From Paractinoplanes ferrugineus (GTDB lineage: Bacteria; Actinomycetota; Actinomycetes; Mycobacteriales; Micromonosporaceae): DNA of 64,000 nucleotides. This document shows positions 1 to 7,937 of the stretch, piece after piece. The notes beneath the pieces are model-generated. The model did not search any database. It saw nothing but the letters and a program-made list of their open reading frames with translations, and was not told where the DNA came from. The DNA lies in the NCBI RefSeq assembly GCF_016862195.1, contig NZ_BOMM01000032.1:46447-110446 (forward strand), given 5' to 3'. The stretch's first letter is position 1. Each line of letters opens with the position of its first letter. A program made the translations under genes and the position numbers.

Positions 1-1089
1 GCTGGTCTCGTTGACGTCGGACAGGTCGAGCCCCGCGATCTGACCCGGGACGCCCCGGAAGATGGCGAGTTGGCCGGCCTCGGTCGCCCCCACGTAGTAC
101 TGGTCCTGGGTGTAGCGATAGCCGAACCAGAGGCCGCCGCCCAGCACCGCGAGCAGCAGCAGCACCAGCAGACCGGTGCGAACCGGATGCCTCTTCGGCT
201 CCGGCTCCCGGTCGTTGTAGTTGGCCTGCTCGACCTGCTCCGGCTGGGGCGGGCGAGGAGCCTTCAGCGCGGCCGCGCGGGCCGCCGCCGAGGAGCTGTC
301 CGCCACCGTGGTGTTGCCCCGGTCGATGGCGGCCGCGCCACCCACGATCGGCGCCTGCTCCACGATGTCCTTGTTGTCGAGGGCGTCGGCGATCACCACG
401 GTGATGTTGTCGGGGCCGCCACCGCGCAGCGCGAGCTGCACCAGCCGCTCGACACACGCCTGCGCATCGGCGAGCTCGCGCATCGTCTGCCCGATGGTTT
501 CCGAGCTCACCACGCCGGACAAGCCATCGCTGCAGATCAGGTAGCGGTCACCGACGAGCACCTGGCGCACCGAATATTCGGGGTCGATGTCGCGACCGTC
601 CAGAGCGCGGGTGAGCAGCGACCGCTGTGGGTGGCTGCTCGCCTCCTCCGGGCTGACGCGGCCCTCGTCGACAAGCATCTGGACGTAGGTGTCGTCCTTG
701 GTGATCTGGGCGAACTCGTTGTTACGCAGCAGGTAGGCACGGCTGTCACCGATGTGCACCATGCCGAACTTGCTGCCCGAGAAAAGCACTGCGGTCAGCG
801 TCGTGCCCATGCCCTCGAGTTGAGGGTTGGCGTCGACGGTGTCGCGCAGATGCTGGTTAGCCGTGCCGACGGCGTGACGCAGAGCGTCCACCAGGGCGTC
901 GCCGGGCACGTCCTCGTCGAGTGGCGCCATCGCAGCGATGACGATGTTGGAGGCCACGTCGCCGGCGGCCATGCCGCCCATCCCGTCGGCGACAGCAAGA
1001 AGCCGCGGCCCGGCGTAGACGGAGTCCTGGTTCAGGTCTCGGATCAGACCGCGGTCGCTCTGAGCGGCATAGCGCAGGGTCAGGGTCAT
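1..1089 (-). CDS. pstP: PP2C-family Ser/Thr protein phosphatase PstP, 3' end cut by window edge
   Basis: Dephosphorylates Ser/Thr-kinase substrates at the membrane and opposes PknA/PknB. Of the gene, 363 codons are present. Residues 1 to about 235 form the PP2C domain, with ADGMGGM, GDSRAYLLR, SDGLSG and DNITVV, which supply the metal-binding aspartates. A Pro/Glu-rich linker follows, then one membrane segment (TGLLVLLLLAVLGGGLWFGY) and the beginning of an extracellular part that runs off the window. The ATG at 1087-1089 overlaps the fhaB stop as ATGA, so the two are translationally coupled. Known actinobacterial order is fhaA-fhaB-pstP-rodA-pbpA-pknA-pknB; the later genes should lie outside, to the left. 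Family assignment is secure. Confidence 0.95.
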   Translation of the reverse strand, partial: MTLTLRYAAQSDRGLIRDLNQDSVYAGPRLLAVADGMGGMAAGDVASNIVIAAMAPLDEDVPGDALVDALRHAVGTANQHLRDTVDANPQLEGMGTTLTAVLFSGSKFGMVHIGDSRAYLLRNNEFAQITKDDTYVQMLVDEGRVSPEEASSHPQRSLLTRALDGRDIDPEYSVRQVLVGDRYLICSDGLSGVVSSETIGQTMRELADAQACVERLVQLALRGGGPDNITVVIADALDNKDIVEQAPIVGGAAAIDRGNTTVADSSSAAARAAALKAPRPPQPEQVEQANYNDREPEPKRHPVRTGLLVLLLLAVLGGGLWFGYRYTQDQYYVGATEAGQLAIFRGVPGQIAGLDLSDVNETS

Positions 1090-1568
1090 GGCCGTAACTC
1101 AAGAGAAGTGCGCCCGATGCGGATCGGAACGCCAAGGGGGACGGGAGTAGGTCCGGAGACCTTACCGCGATCGAGATAGGTGCCGTTCGTCGAGCCGAGA
1201 TCCTCGACGAACCACTGTCCTTCCCGCGGGACGAGCCGAGCATGCCGAGCCGAGGCGAAGTCGTCGGTGATGACGAGCGTCGAATCCTCGGCCCGACCGA
1301 TCGTGATCGGGATTTCGCCCAACGTGATGCGCGTGCCCGCCAGGTTGCCGGCCGTCACCACCAGTTGTCGTGCGGCCTTACCGCGTTTCACCTTCGCCGG
1401 CCGGCCCGCCGGCATCGCGCCACCCACCCCCCGAGGGCTGGCGACGATGCTCTTGGACCGGACGCCGGCGAAAAGATCCCGGCGGATCACCCCGACCACC
1501 GTGAACACGAAGATCCACAGAAGGATGAGGAACCCGAACCGGGCGACGGTGAGGACGAATTCGGGCAA
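1086..1568 (-). CDS. fhaB: FHA-domain membrane-anchored protein FhaB (FipA)
   Basis: Phosphothreonine-reading adaptor of the kinase/cell-division operon. The product has 160 residues. An N-terminal hydrophobic segment (about residues 5-27, FVLTVARFGFLILLWIFVF) anchors it, a basic linker follows, and a C-terminal FHA domain covers about residues 80-155. The canonical residues are visible: GRAEDS, SARHARL and GSTNGTYL. The length fits the family. It lies 5 nt downstream of fhaA and its stop overlaps the pstP start, so the three form one operon. In mycobacteria the FHA domain binds phosphorylated FtsZ and PbpA partners; that role is inferred here by family. Confidence 0.93.
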   Translation of the reverse strand: MPEFVLTVARFGFLILLWIFVFTVVGVIRRDLFAGVRSKSIVASPRGVGGAMPAGRPAKVKRGKAARQLVVTAGNLAGTRITLGEIPITIGRAEDSTLVITDDFASARHARLVPREGQWFVEDLGSTNGTYLDRGKVSGPTPVPLGVPIRIGRTSLELRP

Positions 1569-1573
1569 GGTGC

Positions 1574-2332
1574 CTAGCCGTCCACTCGGAAGGTCAGCGT
1601 CGTGGTGCCCAGCTGAATCATGTCGCCCGGGTTGAGCGCCACGGCCGAGACCCGCTGGCCGTTCACCATGGTGCCGTTGGTCGACCCGAGGTCGGTCAGC
1701 ACCACCTGGTTGCCGTCGTAGTCCAGCCGCGCGTGTCGCCGCGAGATGCCGACGTCGGGCAGGCGAAGGTTCGCCTGGTCGCCCCGGCCGATCACGGTCG
1801 AGCCCATCTGCAGCGGGTAGGTGCGCCCGTCGCCGGACACCAGACCGACACTGCGGCCGTTCGGCCCGCCGTGCTGCTGGTAGCCACCCTGATGCTGGTC
1901 GTAAGGCGGGTATTGCGGTCCCGCGTCATAAGCCGGCTGTTGCACCGGGGCGACCTCGCCACCGGTGTACACCTCGGCGGTCACCCGGAACATCCCGGTG
2001 TCCAGGCCCTCGCCCCGCTCGATCTCGACGATCACGTCGCCGTAGACCGTCCAGGCCTGCTCACCGATGAACTCGGCCTGCGACTGCGCGAGCTCCTGTG
2101 CGAGCGCGGCAGCGTACGGCGCGAGCCGGCTGTGGTCATAAGGTGAAAGGTCGATCACGTAGCGATTCGGCACCAGGGTGCGGCCACCGGCGAGGATGGC
2201 CTTGTGGGCCTCAGCCTCCCGCTGCATGGCATTCAGAATCTCCACAGGGTGCACGACACCCTTGAACACCTTCGCGAAGGCCCCTTCGACAAGGCCTTCC
2301 AATCGCTTCTCAAAGCGCTGCAGCACGCTCAC
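1574..2332 (-). CDS. fhaA: DUF3662 and FHA domain protein FhaA
   Basis: Cytoplasmic FHA adaptor of the envelope-synthesis kinase network. In mycobacteria it binds the MviN/MurJ pseudokinase domain; the role is inferred by family. Residues 1 to about 115 are the DUF3662 domain (begins SVLQRFEKRLEGLVEGAF). A Tyr/Gln/Pro-rich linker follows (QQPAYDAGPQYPPYDQHQ), then an FHA domain with IGRGDQANL, SRRHARL and GSTNGTMV. I chose the GTG at 2330-2332 because GAGGAGG lies 5 nt upstream on the minus strand. An in-frame ATG at 2357-2359 would add nine residues but has no comparable ribosome site. First gene of the operon. Confidence 0.93.
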   Translation of the reverse strand: MSVLQRFEKRLEGLVEGAFAKVFKGVVHPVEILNAMQREAEAHKAILAGGRTLVPNRYVIDLSPYDHSRLAPYAAALAQELAQSQAEFIGEQAWTVYGDVIVEIERGEGLDTGMFRVTAEVYTGGEVAPVQQPAYDAGPQYPPYDQHQGGYQQHGGPNGRSVGLVSGDGRTYPLQMGSTVIGRGDQANLRLPDVGISRRHARLDYDGNQVVLTDLGSTNGTMVNGQRVSAVALNPGDMIQLGTTTLTFRVDG

Positions 2333-2549
2333 CGGCTCCTCCTCGGCTTCCGAGGACATGATGGTATCCGGCCGCCGCTTGGCATCTGTAGCTCGCGGCT
2401 GCCGGCACTTCTGACCCTCGTATGACCCCCGTCGACGCCGTGCTAGTCTTCCCTGGCGTCGCGGGCGATAACAACTCGCTTGGTGACGTGCGACAGCGTA
2501 GTCTGTCGCAGCCAGTAACAAGAAGTTGGCCCACCAGCCGACTTGCCAC

Positions 2550-2632
2550 GGGGATGTGGCGGAATGGCAGACGCGCACGGTTCAGGTCCGTGTGTCCGAA
2601 AGGACGTGGGGGTTCAACTCCCCCCATCCCCA
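2550..2632 (+). tRNA. tRNA-Leu (anticodon CAG)
   Basis: An 83-nt class II tRNA. The acceptor stem is GGGGATG (2550-2556) paired with CATCCCC (2625-2631), with discriminator A. The anticodon stem CACGG/CCGTG encloses the loop TTCAGGT, with CAG at 2583-2585. It has a long variable arm and a T-arm with GGTTCAACTC. No CCA is encoded. It is transcribed away from fhaA. Confidence 0.95.
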
Positions 2633-2642
2633 CGAGAGTCCA

Positions 2643-2679
2643 GGGGCCCTGTGTTCGCGGAAGCGCGAACATGGGGCCC
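2643..2679 (+). terminator. Long hairpin after tRNA-Leu
   Basis: Nearly perfect 16-bp stem (GGGCCCTGTGTTCGCG against CGCGAACATGGGGCCC, with two G-U pairs) and a 4-nt loop. It starts 10 nt after the tRNA and is followed by CTCGTTATAT. Probable 3' terminator or processing structure; the T-run is short. Confidence 0.7.
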
Positions 2680-2682
2680 TCT

Positions 2683-2722
2683 CGTTATATCTGCTCCGGG
2701 GGCCGAGCCCCCGGAAGCCCCC
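2683..2722 (-). repeat. 40-bp dispersed repeat, copy 1
   Basis: Contains a perfect 9-bp hairpin (TCCGGGGGC/GCCCCCGGA). Its reverse complement matches 40472-40511 at 37 of 40 positions by eye. This copy follows tRNA-Leu and the other lies between tRNA-Ala and tRNA-Ile. The rest of the 2633-2982 gap shows no gene. Confidence 0.75.
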
Positions 2723-2982
2723 ACGGTGGGCGGGGGTGCGGCTGCCCGGGAAGGTCACGCTCGCCGGATGCGGCGTGGGTTTTGGTTGCTGTGGGTTATA
2801 GGTTGCGGTTTGATCTCGGCAGGTCTGAGGCTTGTGTACGGGTGGGGTGCGTCACCTTTACCACGCTTTTAGGACTGATCACGATTTGGTTTCGTGTTCT
2901 GGCTGTGCCTGACCGGTGAGGTTTGCGGCTCGCGGTAGGCTCGCGACCTATTTATTGGCGTCGGATCCGGGAGTGTTGCGCT

Positions 2983-3807
2983 GTGACCGTTGCTCGGAAC
3001 GGTGTGGGCCAAGGGAAACGTAGCGTTCTCGGAGTGCTCGTCGACGTCACCGATTATGCCGACGCCACCGACCGGATCATCGCGGCCGCGCACGAGCGGC
3101 GTGGCTATGCCGTCACCGCTCTTGCCGTGCATGGCGTCATGACCGGGGTGGAAGATGCCGCGCACAACGCGCGCCTCAACTCCTTCGACCTGGTGACCCC
3201 CGACGGCCAGCCGGTTCGGTGGGCGTTGAACCTGCTGCACGACGCCGGGCTGAGCGACCGGGTCTACGGGCCCACGCTGACGCTCAAGGTCGTCGAGCGG
3301 GCCGCCGCCGAAGGGCTTCCGGTTTATCTCTACGGCTCGACCGAGCCCACCCTCGCCCGGCTGGTGCCGGCCCTCGAGAAGATGTTCCCGGCCCTCAAGA
3401 TCGCCGGCGTCGAGGCTTCGAAGTTCCGCGAGTCGACCCCGGGCGAGCCGGAAGAGATCGCCGAGCGGATCAAGGCGTCCGGCGCGCGGGTCCTGCTGGT
3501 CGGGCTCGGCTGCCCGCGGCAGGAAGTCTTCACCTACGCGATGCGCCCGCACCTCGACATGCCGCTGCTGGCCGTCGGTGCCGCGTTCGACTACCACGCG
3601 GGCCTGCTCAAGAACCCGCCGCCGTGGATGCAGAAGTACGCCCTCGAGTGGCTGTGGCGCCTGGGCCTGGAGCCCAAGCGCCTGTGGCGGCGCTACCTCA
3701 TTCTCAACCCGAAATACCTGACGCGGCTGTTCGCCCAGAAGGCCGGCCTCTGGAAGGCGACGCCCCCCGCACCGGCGACCGCGCCGGCGGACACCTTCGC
3801 GGTCTGA
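2983..3807 (+). CDS. WecG/TagA/CpsF-family glycosyltransferase
   Basis: Predicted GT26 enzyme that transfers a sugar (often ManNAc or ManNAcA) onto a lipid-linked acceptor for wall or surface polysaccharide. The product has 274 residues, close to the family norm. Visible family motifs are TPDGQPVRWA (about residue 70), VYLYGS (about 110), GLGCPRQE (about 175) and AVGAAFDYHAG (about 200). The C-terminus is Pro/Ala-rich. The GTG at 2983 has GGGAG upstream; the reading frame extends 20 codons further but without a ribosome site. It stands alone, with no polysaccharide cluster nearby, so the actual donor and acceptor are unknown. Confidence 0.85.
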   Translation: MTVARNGVGQGKRSVLGVLVDVTDYADATDRIIAAAHERRGYAVTALAVHGVMTGVEDAAHNARLNSFDLVTPDGQPVRWALNLLHDAGLSDRVYGPTLTLKVVERAAAEGLPVYLYGSTEPTLARLVPALEKMFPALKIAGVEASKFRESTPGEPEEIAERIKASGARVLLVGLGCPRQEVFTYAMRPHLDMPLLAVGAAFDYHAGLLKNPPPWMQKYALEWLWRLGLEPKRLWRRYLILNPKYLTRLFAQKAGLWKATPPAPATAPADTFAV

Positions 3808-3916
3808 TCGGCCCGTCGGCGTCTTGATCGCACCCTAGGGGTTCGGCCGATTCGACGCTCCGGAGCCCTTACGGGGCGGCTGGGGTGATAACCCGGTTTC
3901 GCGGCGGACCCCACGG

Positions 3917-4528
3917 GTGAAGGCTGTCGCTGTGGACATCGTCACTGATCTGGTTCTGATGGGGGCGCTCGCCGTGGCTTGGACCGCGGCCGGGCTGGTC
4001 GCGGACGGGCTTCAGAACGCCCGTTCGGCGGCGGAACTGCGCCGGCGCTCCGGATGGCTCAGCGCGCTGGTGGTGATCGGGGCGGCGGTGTTCGTGGCCG
4101 TGCCGGCGGTCTTGTGGATCCGGCCGGGGGAGCAGCAGGCGCCGAGTGCGGCCCTGCTGGCGGCCATTCCGGCACTGGTCGCGCTGACCGTGGGGGTAAG
4201 GCGGCTCGGGCCGGTGCGGCGCGGTGCGGGGGCATTCGCCACCGCGCCGCAGACACCCCTGCCGCCGGCCCTGCGGGCGGCCGCGGCACACCCGCTGATC
4301 ATCGTTCCACTGCAGGTGACGGGGTTGGCCGCGATCATCGGGCTGCCGATCGCGGCACACGTCGTGGAGATCCCCGCGTCCAATGTGGCGGGCATCGCGA
4401 TCACGGTCGTCGGCGTGGCGGTGCTTGCGATCGGCATCCGCGCAGCGGTGCGGCACAGCCGGCTGAGCCTTCTTGCCCTGGCCCCGATCGGTCGCGGCCG
4501 GCCGCGCGTTCCGGTCAGCCCCCGCTGA
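3917..4528 (+). CDS. Hypothetical multi-pass membrane protein
   Basis: 203 residues, family not recognised. Hydrophobic stretches at about residues 8-28, 45-66, 77-93, 122-146 and 152-176 suggest four or five membrane segments. They are separated by short basic loops (RRRSGW, RRLGPVRRGAGA). The basic tail RGRPRVPVSPR is probably cytoplasmic. The GTG at 3917 is the first start; a second GTG six codons later is equally possible. The gene converges with the minus-strand gene at 4536, 7 nt away, so no partner is indicated. Confidence 0.6.
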   Translation: MKAVAVDIVTDLVLMGALAVAWTAAGLVADGLQNARSAAELRRRSGWLSALVVIGAAVFVAVPAVLWIRPGEQQAPSAALLAAIPALVALTVGVRRLGPVRRGAGAFATAPQTPLPPALRAAAAHPLIIVPLQVTGLAAIIGLPIAAHVVEIPASNVAGIAITVVGVAVLAIGIRAAVRHSRLSLLALAPIGRGRPRVPVSPR

Positions 4529-4535
4529 CCGCGAG

Positions 4536-4982
4536 TCAGTGCCTCTTGGCTTCCTGCACGTAGAGCAGTTCAAGGATGGAACGGGCGGCCTCGAACCAGC
4601 GGTCCAGCCAATCCGACGGTGGGAGCGTTCCGCGGACCGGGAGTTCCAGGAGCAGCCCGCGCAGCAGCGGGTGATCCGCCATCGACTGCGGTCCGGCGCC
4701 CGAGTCCGGCCAGCCTGACGACGGGAAGACCGGCTCAGTAAGCCCTTGCAGGTCGAGGGAGGGCAGCTGGGGCGCACGATCGAGAGCGCTGGTCGGCTCG
4801 ATGCTGTGCGACCGTCCCGGCGACCGCGTCGGCAGTCCGGACGAGCTCGCCCGGGACAGGATCTCGGAGTCGCCGTTGTCGGACAGCGGCATGTCACGCC
4901 GATTCTGCCGGTACGCGCTCACCCCGCCGCTGAACCGGTCCTGTGCCGAACTGTTACCTAGATTGTCGGAACCTATCGTCAT
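4536..4982 (-). CDS. Hypothetical protein, 148 residues
   Basis: No family recognised. The N-terminal 70 residues are polar, Ser/Arg-rich and probably disordered (MTIGSDNLGNSSAQDRF). The C-terminal half is more ordered, with DWLDRWFEAARSILELLYVQ looking like an amphipathic helix. There is no signal peptide or membrane segment. The ATG at 4980-4982 has AAGGCAG upstream; the frame stays open further 5' into less convincing sequence. It lies downstream of, and co-directional with, the DUF397 gene, with about 160 nt between. Confidence 0.5.
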   Translation of the reverse strand: MTIGSDNLGNSSAQDRFSGGVSAYRQNRRDMPLSDNGDSEILSRASSSGLPTRSPGRSHSIEPTSALDRAPQLPSLDLQGLTEPVFPSSGWPDSGAGPQSMADHPLLRGLLLELPVRGTLPPSDWLDRWFEAARSILELLYVQEAKRH

Positions 4983-5146
4983 TTGTCTGCCTTGCCTCGC
5001 TCGGTGATGACCCGGCGTGATGACCCGGCCGTCGGCGCGGACCGGTCCGCGCTTCTGCCGTTCAAACGAGGCGACACGGAAAACGACTACGGCCGGTCGG
5101 TCCGCCGGAAGCGGACAAACCGGCCGAAATCTACAGTCTTGCCAGG

Positions 5147-5371
5147 TCAGAGATCGAACTCGCCGTCCTTGGCACCGCCGACGAACGCGTCCCACTCGGA
5201 CGCGGTGAAGATCAGCGCCGGCCCGGTGGGGTTCTTGGAGTCCCGGACCGCGATGGCCTCCTCCACGAAGGCCACCTCGACACAGTTGTCGGAGTTAGGA
5301 CCACTGCGCGTGCTCTTGAACCACTGCGCCCGACCTAGATCTAGTCGGAAACCCTTCGTTTCGACTTCCAC
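5147..5371 (-). CDS. DUF397 small protein
   Basis: 74-residue DUF397 protein. The family core is visible: WFKSTRSGPNSDNCVEVAF near the N-terminus, then AVRDSKNPTGPALIFTASEW and AFVGGAKDGEFDL. In streptomycetes such proteins sit beside WhiJ-like XRE regulators and act as their small partners in developmental control, in an arrangement resembling toxin-antitoxin pairs. Here it overlaps the 3' end of the XRE gene by 31 nt on the same strand, which implies co-translation. Family assignment is firm; the biochemical role is not known from sequence. Confidence 0.9.
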   Translation of the reverse strand: MEVETKGFRLDLGRAQWFKSTRSGPNSDNCVEVAFVEEAIAVRDSKNPTGPALIFTASEWDAFVGGAKDGEFDL

Positions 5372-6240
5372 AATGGCTCCTCTACCAGCATTTCAATCAA
5401 CTCGAGGGACGCGTCCGCGGTGAGCGCGGCGCCTCGGACGGTGTCGAAGATCGAGATGTACTTACGCAGCTCCTCGGACTTCTCCAGAAAGAGCCCGCCG
5501 GTCGCGTTGTCGATGAACACCACATCGGCGTCTCCCTCCTCCTCGAACTCCAGGATCACGAACGTGCCGTCCATGGCCGCATGAGCGCCCACCGTGAACG
5601 GCAGGATCTGCAACGTGACGTTCGGCAGCCGCGCGACCTCGATCAATTTGATCAGTTGCCCGCGCATGACCTCGTCACCGCCGACCGGCCTGCTCAGTAC
5701 CGCTTCATCCAGCACCACCCGAAGATCAATCGGATCGTCCTGAATCAATAACGCTTGACGTTCCATCCGGACACGGACCCGCTGCTTCAATTCCTGCTCG
5801 GCGTCATCCAGTCGGGCACCCCGAAGTAGGGCAATTGCGTACTCTTCGCTTTGCAGAAGTCCCGGAACGAGTTGCTGCTCGTACGCCCTAATGGATCTTG
5901 CCGCCGTCTCGAGCCCGACATATGCGCCGGTCAGGACCGTGGAATAGGGGTGCCACCAGCCCTTCTGGCGGGCCTCCCTGGCGATTTGGACCAATTCCGA
6001 CTTGATCGAGGCGTCTACGCCATAAATGTCCAAGATGTTGGAGACGTCGGCCGGGGAAGCGCTGTTGTGCCCCGTCTCAATCCTGGACACTTTGGACGTC
6101 GAGCAACCAAGCCGCTCGGCGACGACGTCGATCGTCACGCCCGCCGCCTCCCGATGCCGACGAAGTTCGACTCCGAGCCGCCGCCGGCGAATTGTGGGAC
6201 TCCGGTGCTGATTCACATGCTCAGTCTCTCTGTCGATCAT
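5341..6240 (-). CDS. XRE-family regulator with DUF5753 domain (WhiJ-like)
   Basis: 299 residues. A helix-turn-helix occupies about residues 20-75 (RRHREAAGVTIDVVAERLGC, then SKVSRIETGHNSAS). The C-terminal DUF5753 effector domain includes YEQQLVPGLLQSEEYA and LPFTVGAHAAMDGTFVILEF. This is the usual partner architecture for DUF397 proteins, and the two genes overlap. The ATG at 6240 lacks a clear ribosome site; a GTG eight codons in (before NQHRSPTIRRRRLG) matches typical family starts. Autoregulation through the upstream palindrome at 6292 is a plausible inference. Confidence 0.9.
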   Translation of the reverse strand: MIDRETEHVNQHRSPTIRRRRLGVELRRHREAAGVTIDVVAERLGCSTSKVSRIETGHNSASPADVSNILDIYGVDASIKSELVQIAREARQKGWWHPYSTVLTGAYVGLETAARSIRAYEQQLVPGLLQSEEYAIALLRGARLDDAEQELKQRVRVRMERQALLIQDDPIDLRVVLDEAVLSRPVGGDEVMRGQLIKLIEVARLPNVTLQILPFTVGAHAAMDGTFVILEFEEEGDADVVFIDNATGGLFLEKSEELRKYISIFDTVRGAALTADASLELIEMLVEEPLWKSKRRVSD

Positions 6241-6291
6241 TTAATCGTTCAAGGCGATCGTGACGAAGACCAACAATCACGGAAGGCTGAC

Positions 6292-6304
6292 ATGCAACTT
6301 GCAT
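6292..6304. promoter_or_regulatory. Palindrome ATGCAACTTGCAT upstream of XRE gene
   Basis: Perfect 6-bp inverted repeat with a 1-nt centre, 52 nt upstream of the XRE start, in the otherwise empty 6241-6605 intergenic stretch. Candidate operator for the XRE protein. I see no convincing -35/-10 pair. Confidence 0.4.
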
Positions 6305-6605
6305 CGCCTCCGGTGGTAGTGCAATCTTTTCGGTATGGCCCGCATCACCACGCACCTTCGGATGATGTGGTTCAACCGACTAAGTGCACCGAAACGGAGC
6401 CGTTTACGGGGCGCCGGGTCAGCCTTCCGTCCGAGGTGGACTGATCCACATTGTGACTAGTGTTGGCGACGGCGGCGGTAACGTTCTGCAACGCTTTCGA
6501 TGATTGGCATTGTCAAAAGCTTGCAATGGTGTTTCGGCTGGGCACACTAAGTGCTTCTGTGTCAAGGTTCACCCCGCGACGAGAGTTTCAGGGCAGGAGA
6601 TGACG

Positions 6606-6905
6606 GTGCTTCCTCGGTCCGGTGATGTCATACACGTGACGAAGGCAGCGAGCGTCCAGTTCGCAGCGCCGATGCTCTTCCGCGTCATCCGGGTCCACGA
6701 CTGGCCGACGTACGAGGGCTGGATCTGGCTTGACGGCTACGAACTCAACACGGCCGGCGACGCGGTCGAACGCCGCTCGATTTTCGTGCAGGTCAGTGGC
6801 CTGCGCGCGGTCGGCAAAGCGCCCGACCCCCGCGCGCGTAACGCGCGCCAGCCGGGCATGGTGTCCGGCACGATTCCGGCGCGCAGCGTTCGCACCAACC
6901 GCTGA
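6606..6905 (+). CDS. Conserved-looking hypothetical protein, 99 residues
   Basis: Not assigned to a named family. It begins LPRSGDVIHVTKAASVQF and has a compact, Trp-rich central part (VIRVHDWPTYEGWIWLDGYE), suggesting a small beta-rich fold. The tail is basic and disordered. The GTG at 6606 is chosen because AGGAG lies 6 nt upstream; an ATG two codons earlier directly abuts that site. It diverges from the XRE/DUF397 pair across a 365-nt gap. A functional link to that pair is a guess from position only. Confidence 0.65.
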   Translation: MLPRSGDVIHVTKAASVQFAAPMLFRVIRVHDWPTYEGWIWLDGYELNTAGDAVERRSIFVQVSGLRAVGKAPDPRARNARQPGMVSGTIPARSVRTNR

Positions 6906-6908
6906 CTC

Positions 6909-7826
6909 TCAGTTACCGCCCGGACCGGCGCTCGACGATCCGGCCGAGCTGGGGGAAGCCGACGGGTCCGTTCCCGAGACCACGATCGTGATCCTCGTAT
7001 CCGGTGGTACCGCCTGCCCCTCCTTCGGATCGCTGTCGATCACGGTCCCCTGCGGCGCCGCGCTGTTCTTGTAGAGCACGCGGTAACGCAGTCCGTTCTG
7101 GTTCAACGCGTCCCGGGCGTCGTCCAAGGTCAGTCCGAGCAGCGCCGGCACCCGTACCTCGGTGGTTGTCGGCTCGGTGGTGGAGGGCTCGGCGCTCGGT
7201 GTGGTGGTCGTCGGTTCGCTCGACGGCTTGGTCGGCGCGGAACTGACCGGCGCGGTCGTCGCGACCGTCGTGGCCGGTGTCGAATCCGAAGGGGACCCGC
7301 TGCCGTCGTCCGAATTCTGCACGATCATGTAGATCCCCCAGCCGAGCAGGGCGAGCAGGATCAGCACGATGATGCCGACGATGATCGGCATCCACCAGCG
7401 ATCCGCCGGCCGACCGGGAGCGGGCATCGGCTCCGCCTGCCAGTCGGTGTCGTAGGAAGCCTGACCCGGTTGAGGCGCCCGAACCTCGGCGCGTCCCGAC
7501 CAGACCGGTTTGGCCCGGCTCGACGCCCAGTCGTCGTCGGCCAACGGCATCACCGACGTCGCATCGGCTCGGGGCGCCACCCTGGTCGCGTCGGCCTCGA
7601 TCGCGTCGCCGGCCGGCTGGGTCTCGTCGAGACCAGCCGCCCGGGTTTCGTCAGCACCGGCCGCTCGGGTTTCGTCAGCACTGGCCGCCCGGGTTTCGTC
7701 CGGGCCCGGCGTCGGCGGGTGCGCCGGCCGAGGCCGCTTGGGCGAGGCGGGCCGGGGCGGCGTGCCGTCAGCCGCTGTCTCATCGAAGGGCGAGAAGCTC
7801 CGCGTCTCATCGCTCTCGTCGGACAT
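6909..7826 (-). CDS. Single-pass membrane protein with one extracellular PASTA domain and Thr-rich linker
   Basis: 305 residues. The cytoplasmic N-terminal 140 residues are acidic, Pro-rich and carry four copies of an 8-residue DETRAAGx repeat (residues 43-74). A membrane segment follows at about 143-168 (IIVGIIVLILLALLGWGIYM), then a Ser/Thr/Pro-rich stalk with TTTTPSAEPSTTEPTTTE. One PASTA domain (about 213-280) starts VRVPALLGLTLDDARDAL and ends DTRITIVVSG. PASTA domains bind peptidoglycan fragments or other wall ligands. No kinase domain is present, so this is not PknB itself. The repeated threonines resemble FHA-readable phosphosites; that is inference. It converges on the gene ending at 6905. 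Confidence 0.85.
   Translation of the reverse strand: MSDESDETRSFSPFDETAADGTPPRPASPKRPRPAHPPTPGPDETRAASADETRAAGADETRAAGLDETQPAGDAIEADATRVAPRADATSVMPLADDDWASSRAKPVWSGRAEVRAPQPGQASYDTDWQAEPMPAPGRPADRWWMPIIVGIIVLILLALLGWGIYMIVQNSDDGSGSPSDSTPATTVATTAPVSSAPTKPSSEPTTTTPSAEPSTTEPTTTEVRVPALLGLTLDDARDALNQNGLRYRVLYKNSAAPQGTVIDSDPKEGQAVPPDTRITIVVSGTDPSASPSSAGSSSAGPGGN
7605..7700 (-). repeat. 24-bp in-frame tandem repeat (DETRAAGx, 4 copies)
   Basis: Four consecutive 24-nt units encode DETRAASA, DETRAAGA, DETRAAGL and DETQPAGD, inside the cytoplasmic part of the PASTA protein. The last unit has diverged. Confidence 0.85.
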
Positions 7827-7937
7827 GTCACTCCTTCGCGTCCGTCACCCGCACGGTCAAGGTACTCAATCTTGCTGCACATAGCACCCGCACTCATGGA
7901 TTCGCAGGTATAGGTGGTGACCGCTACAGTGCCCGGC

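Noticed and set aside
2422..2919. Open frames across the tRNA-Leu gene encoding GRRARFRSVCPKGRGGSTPP-like peptides
   Set aside because: This is the translated tRNA gene, a common false annotation; the tRNA structure explains the sequence.
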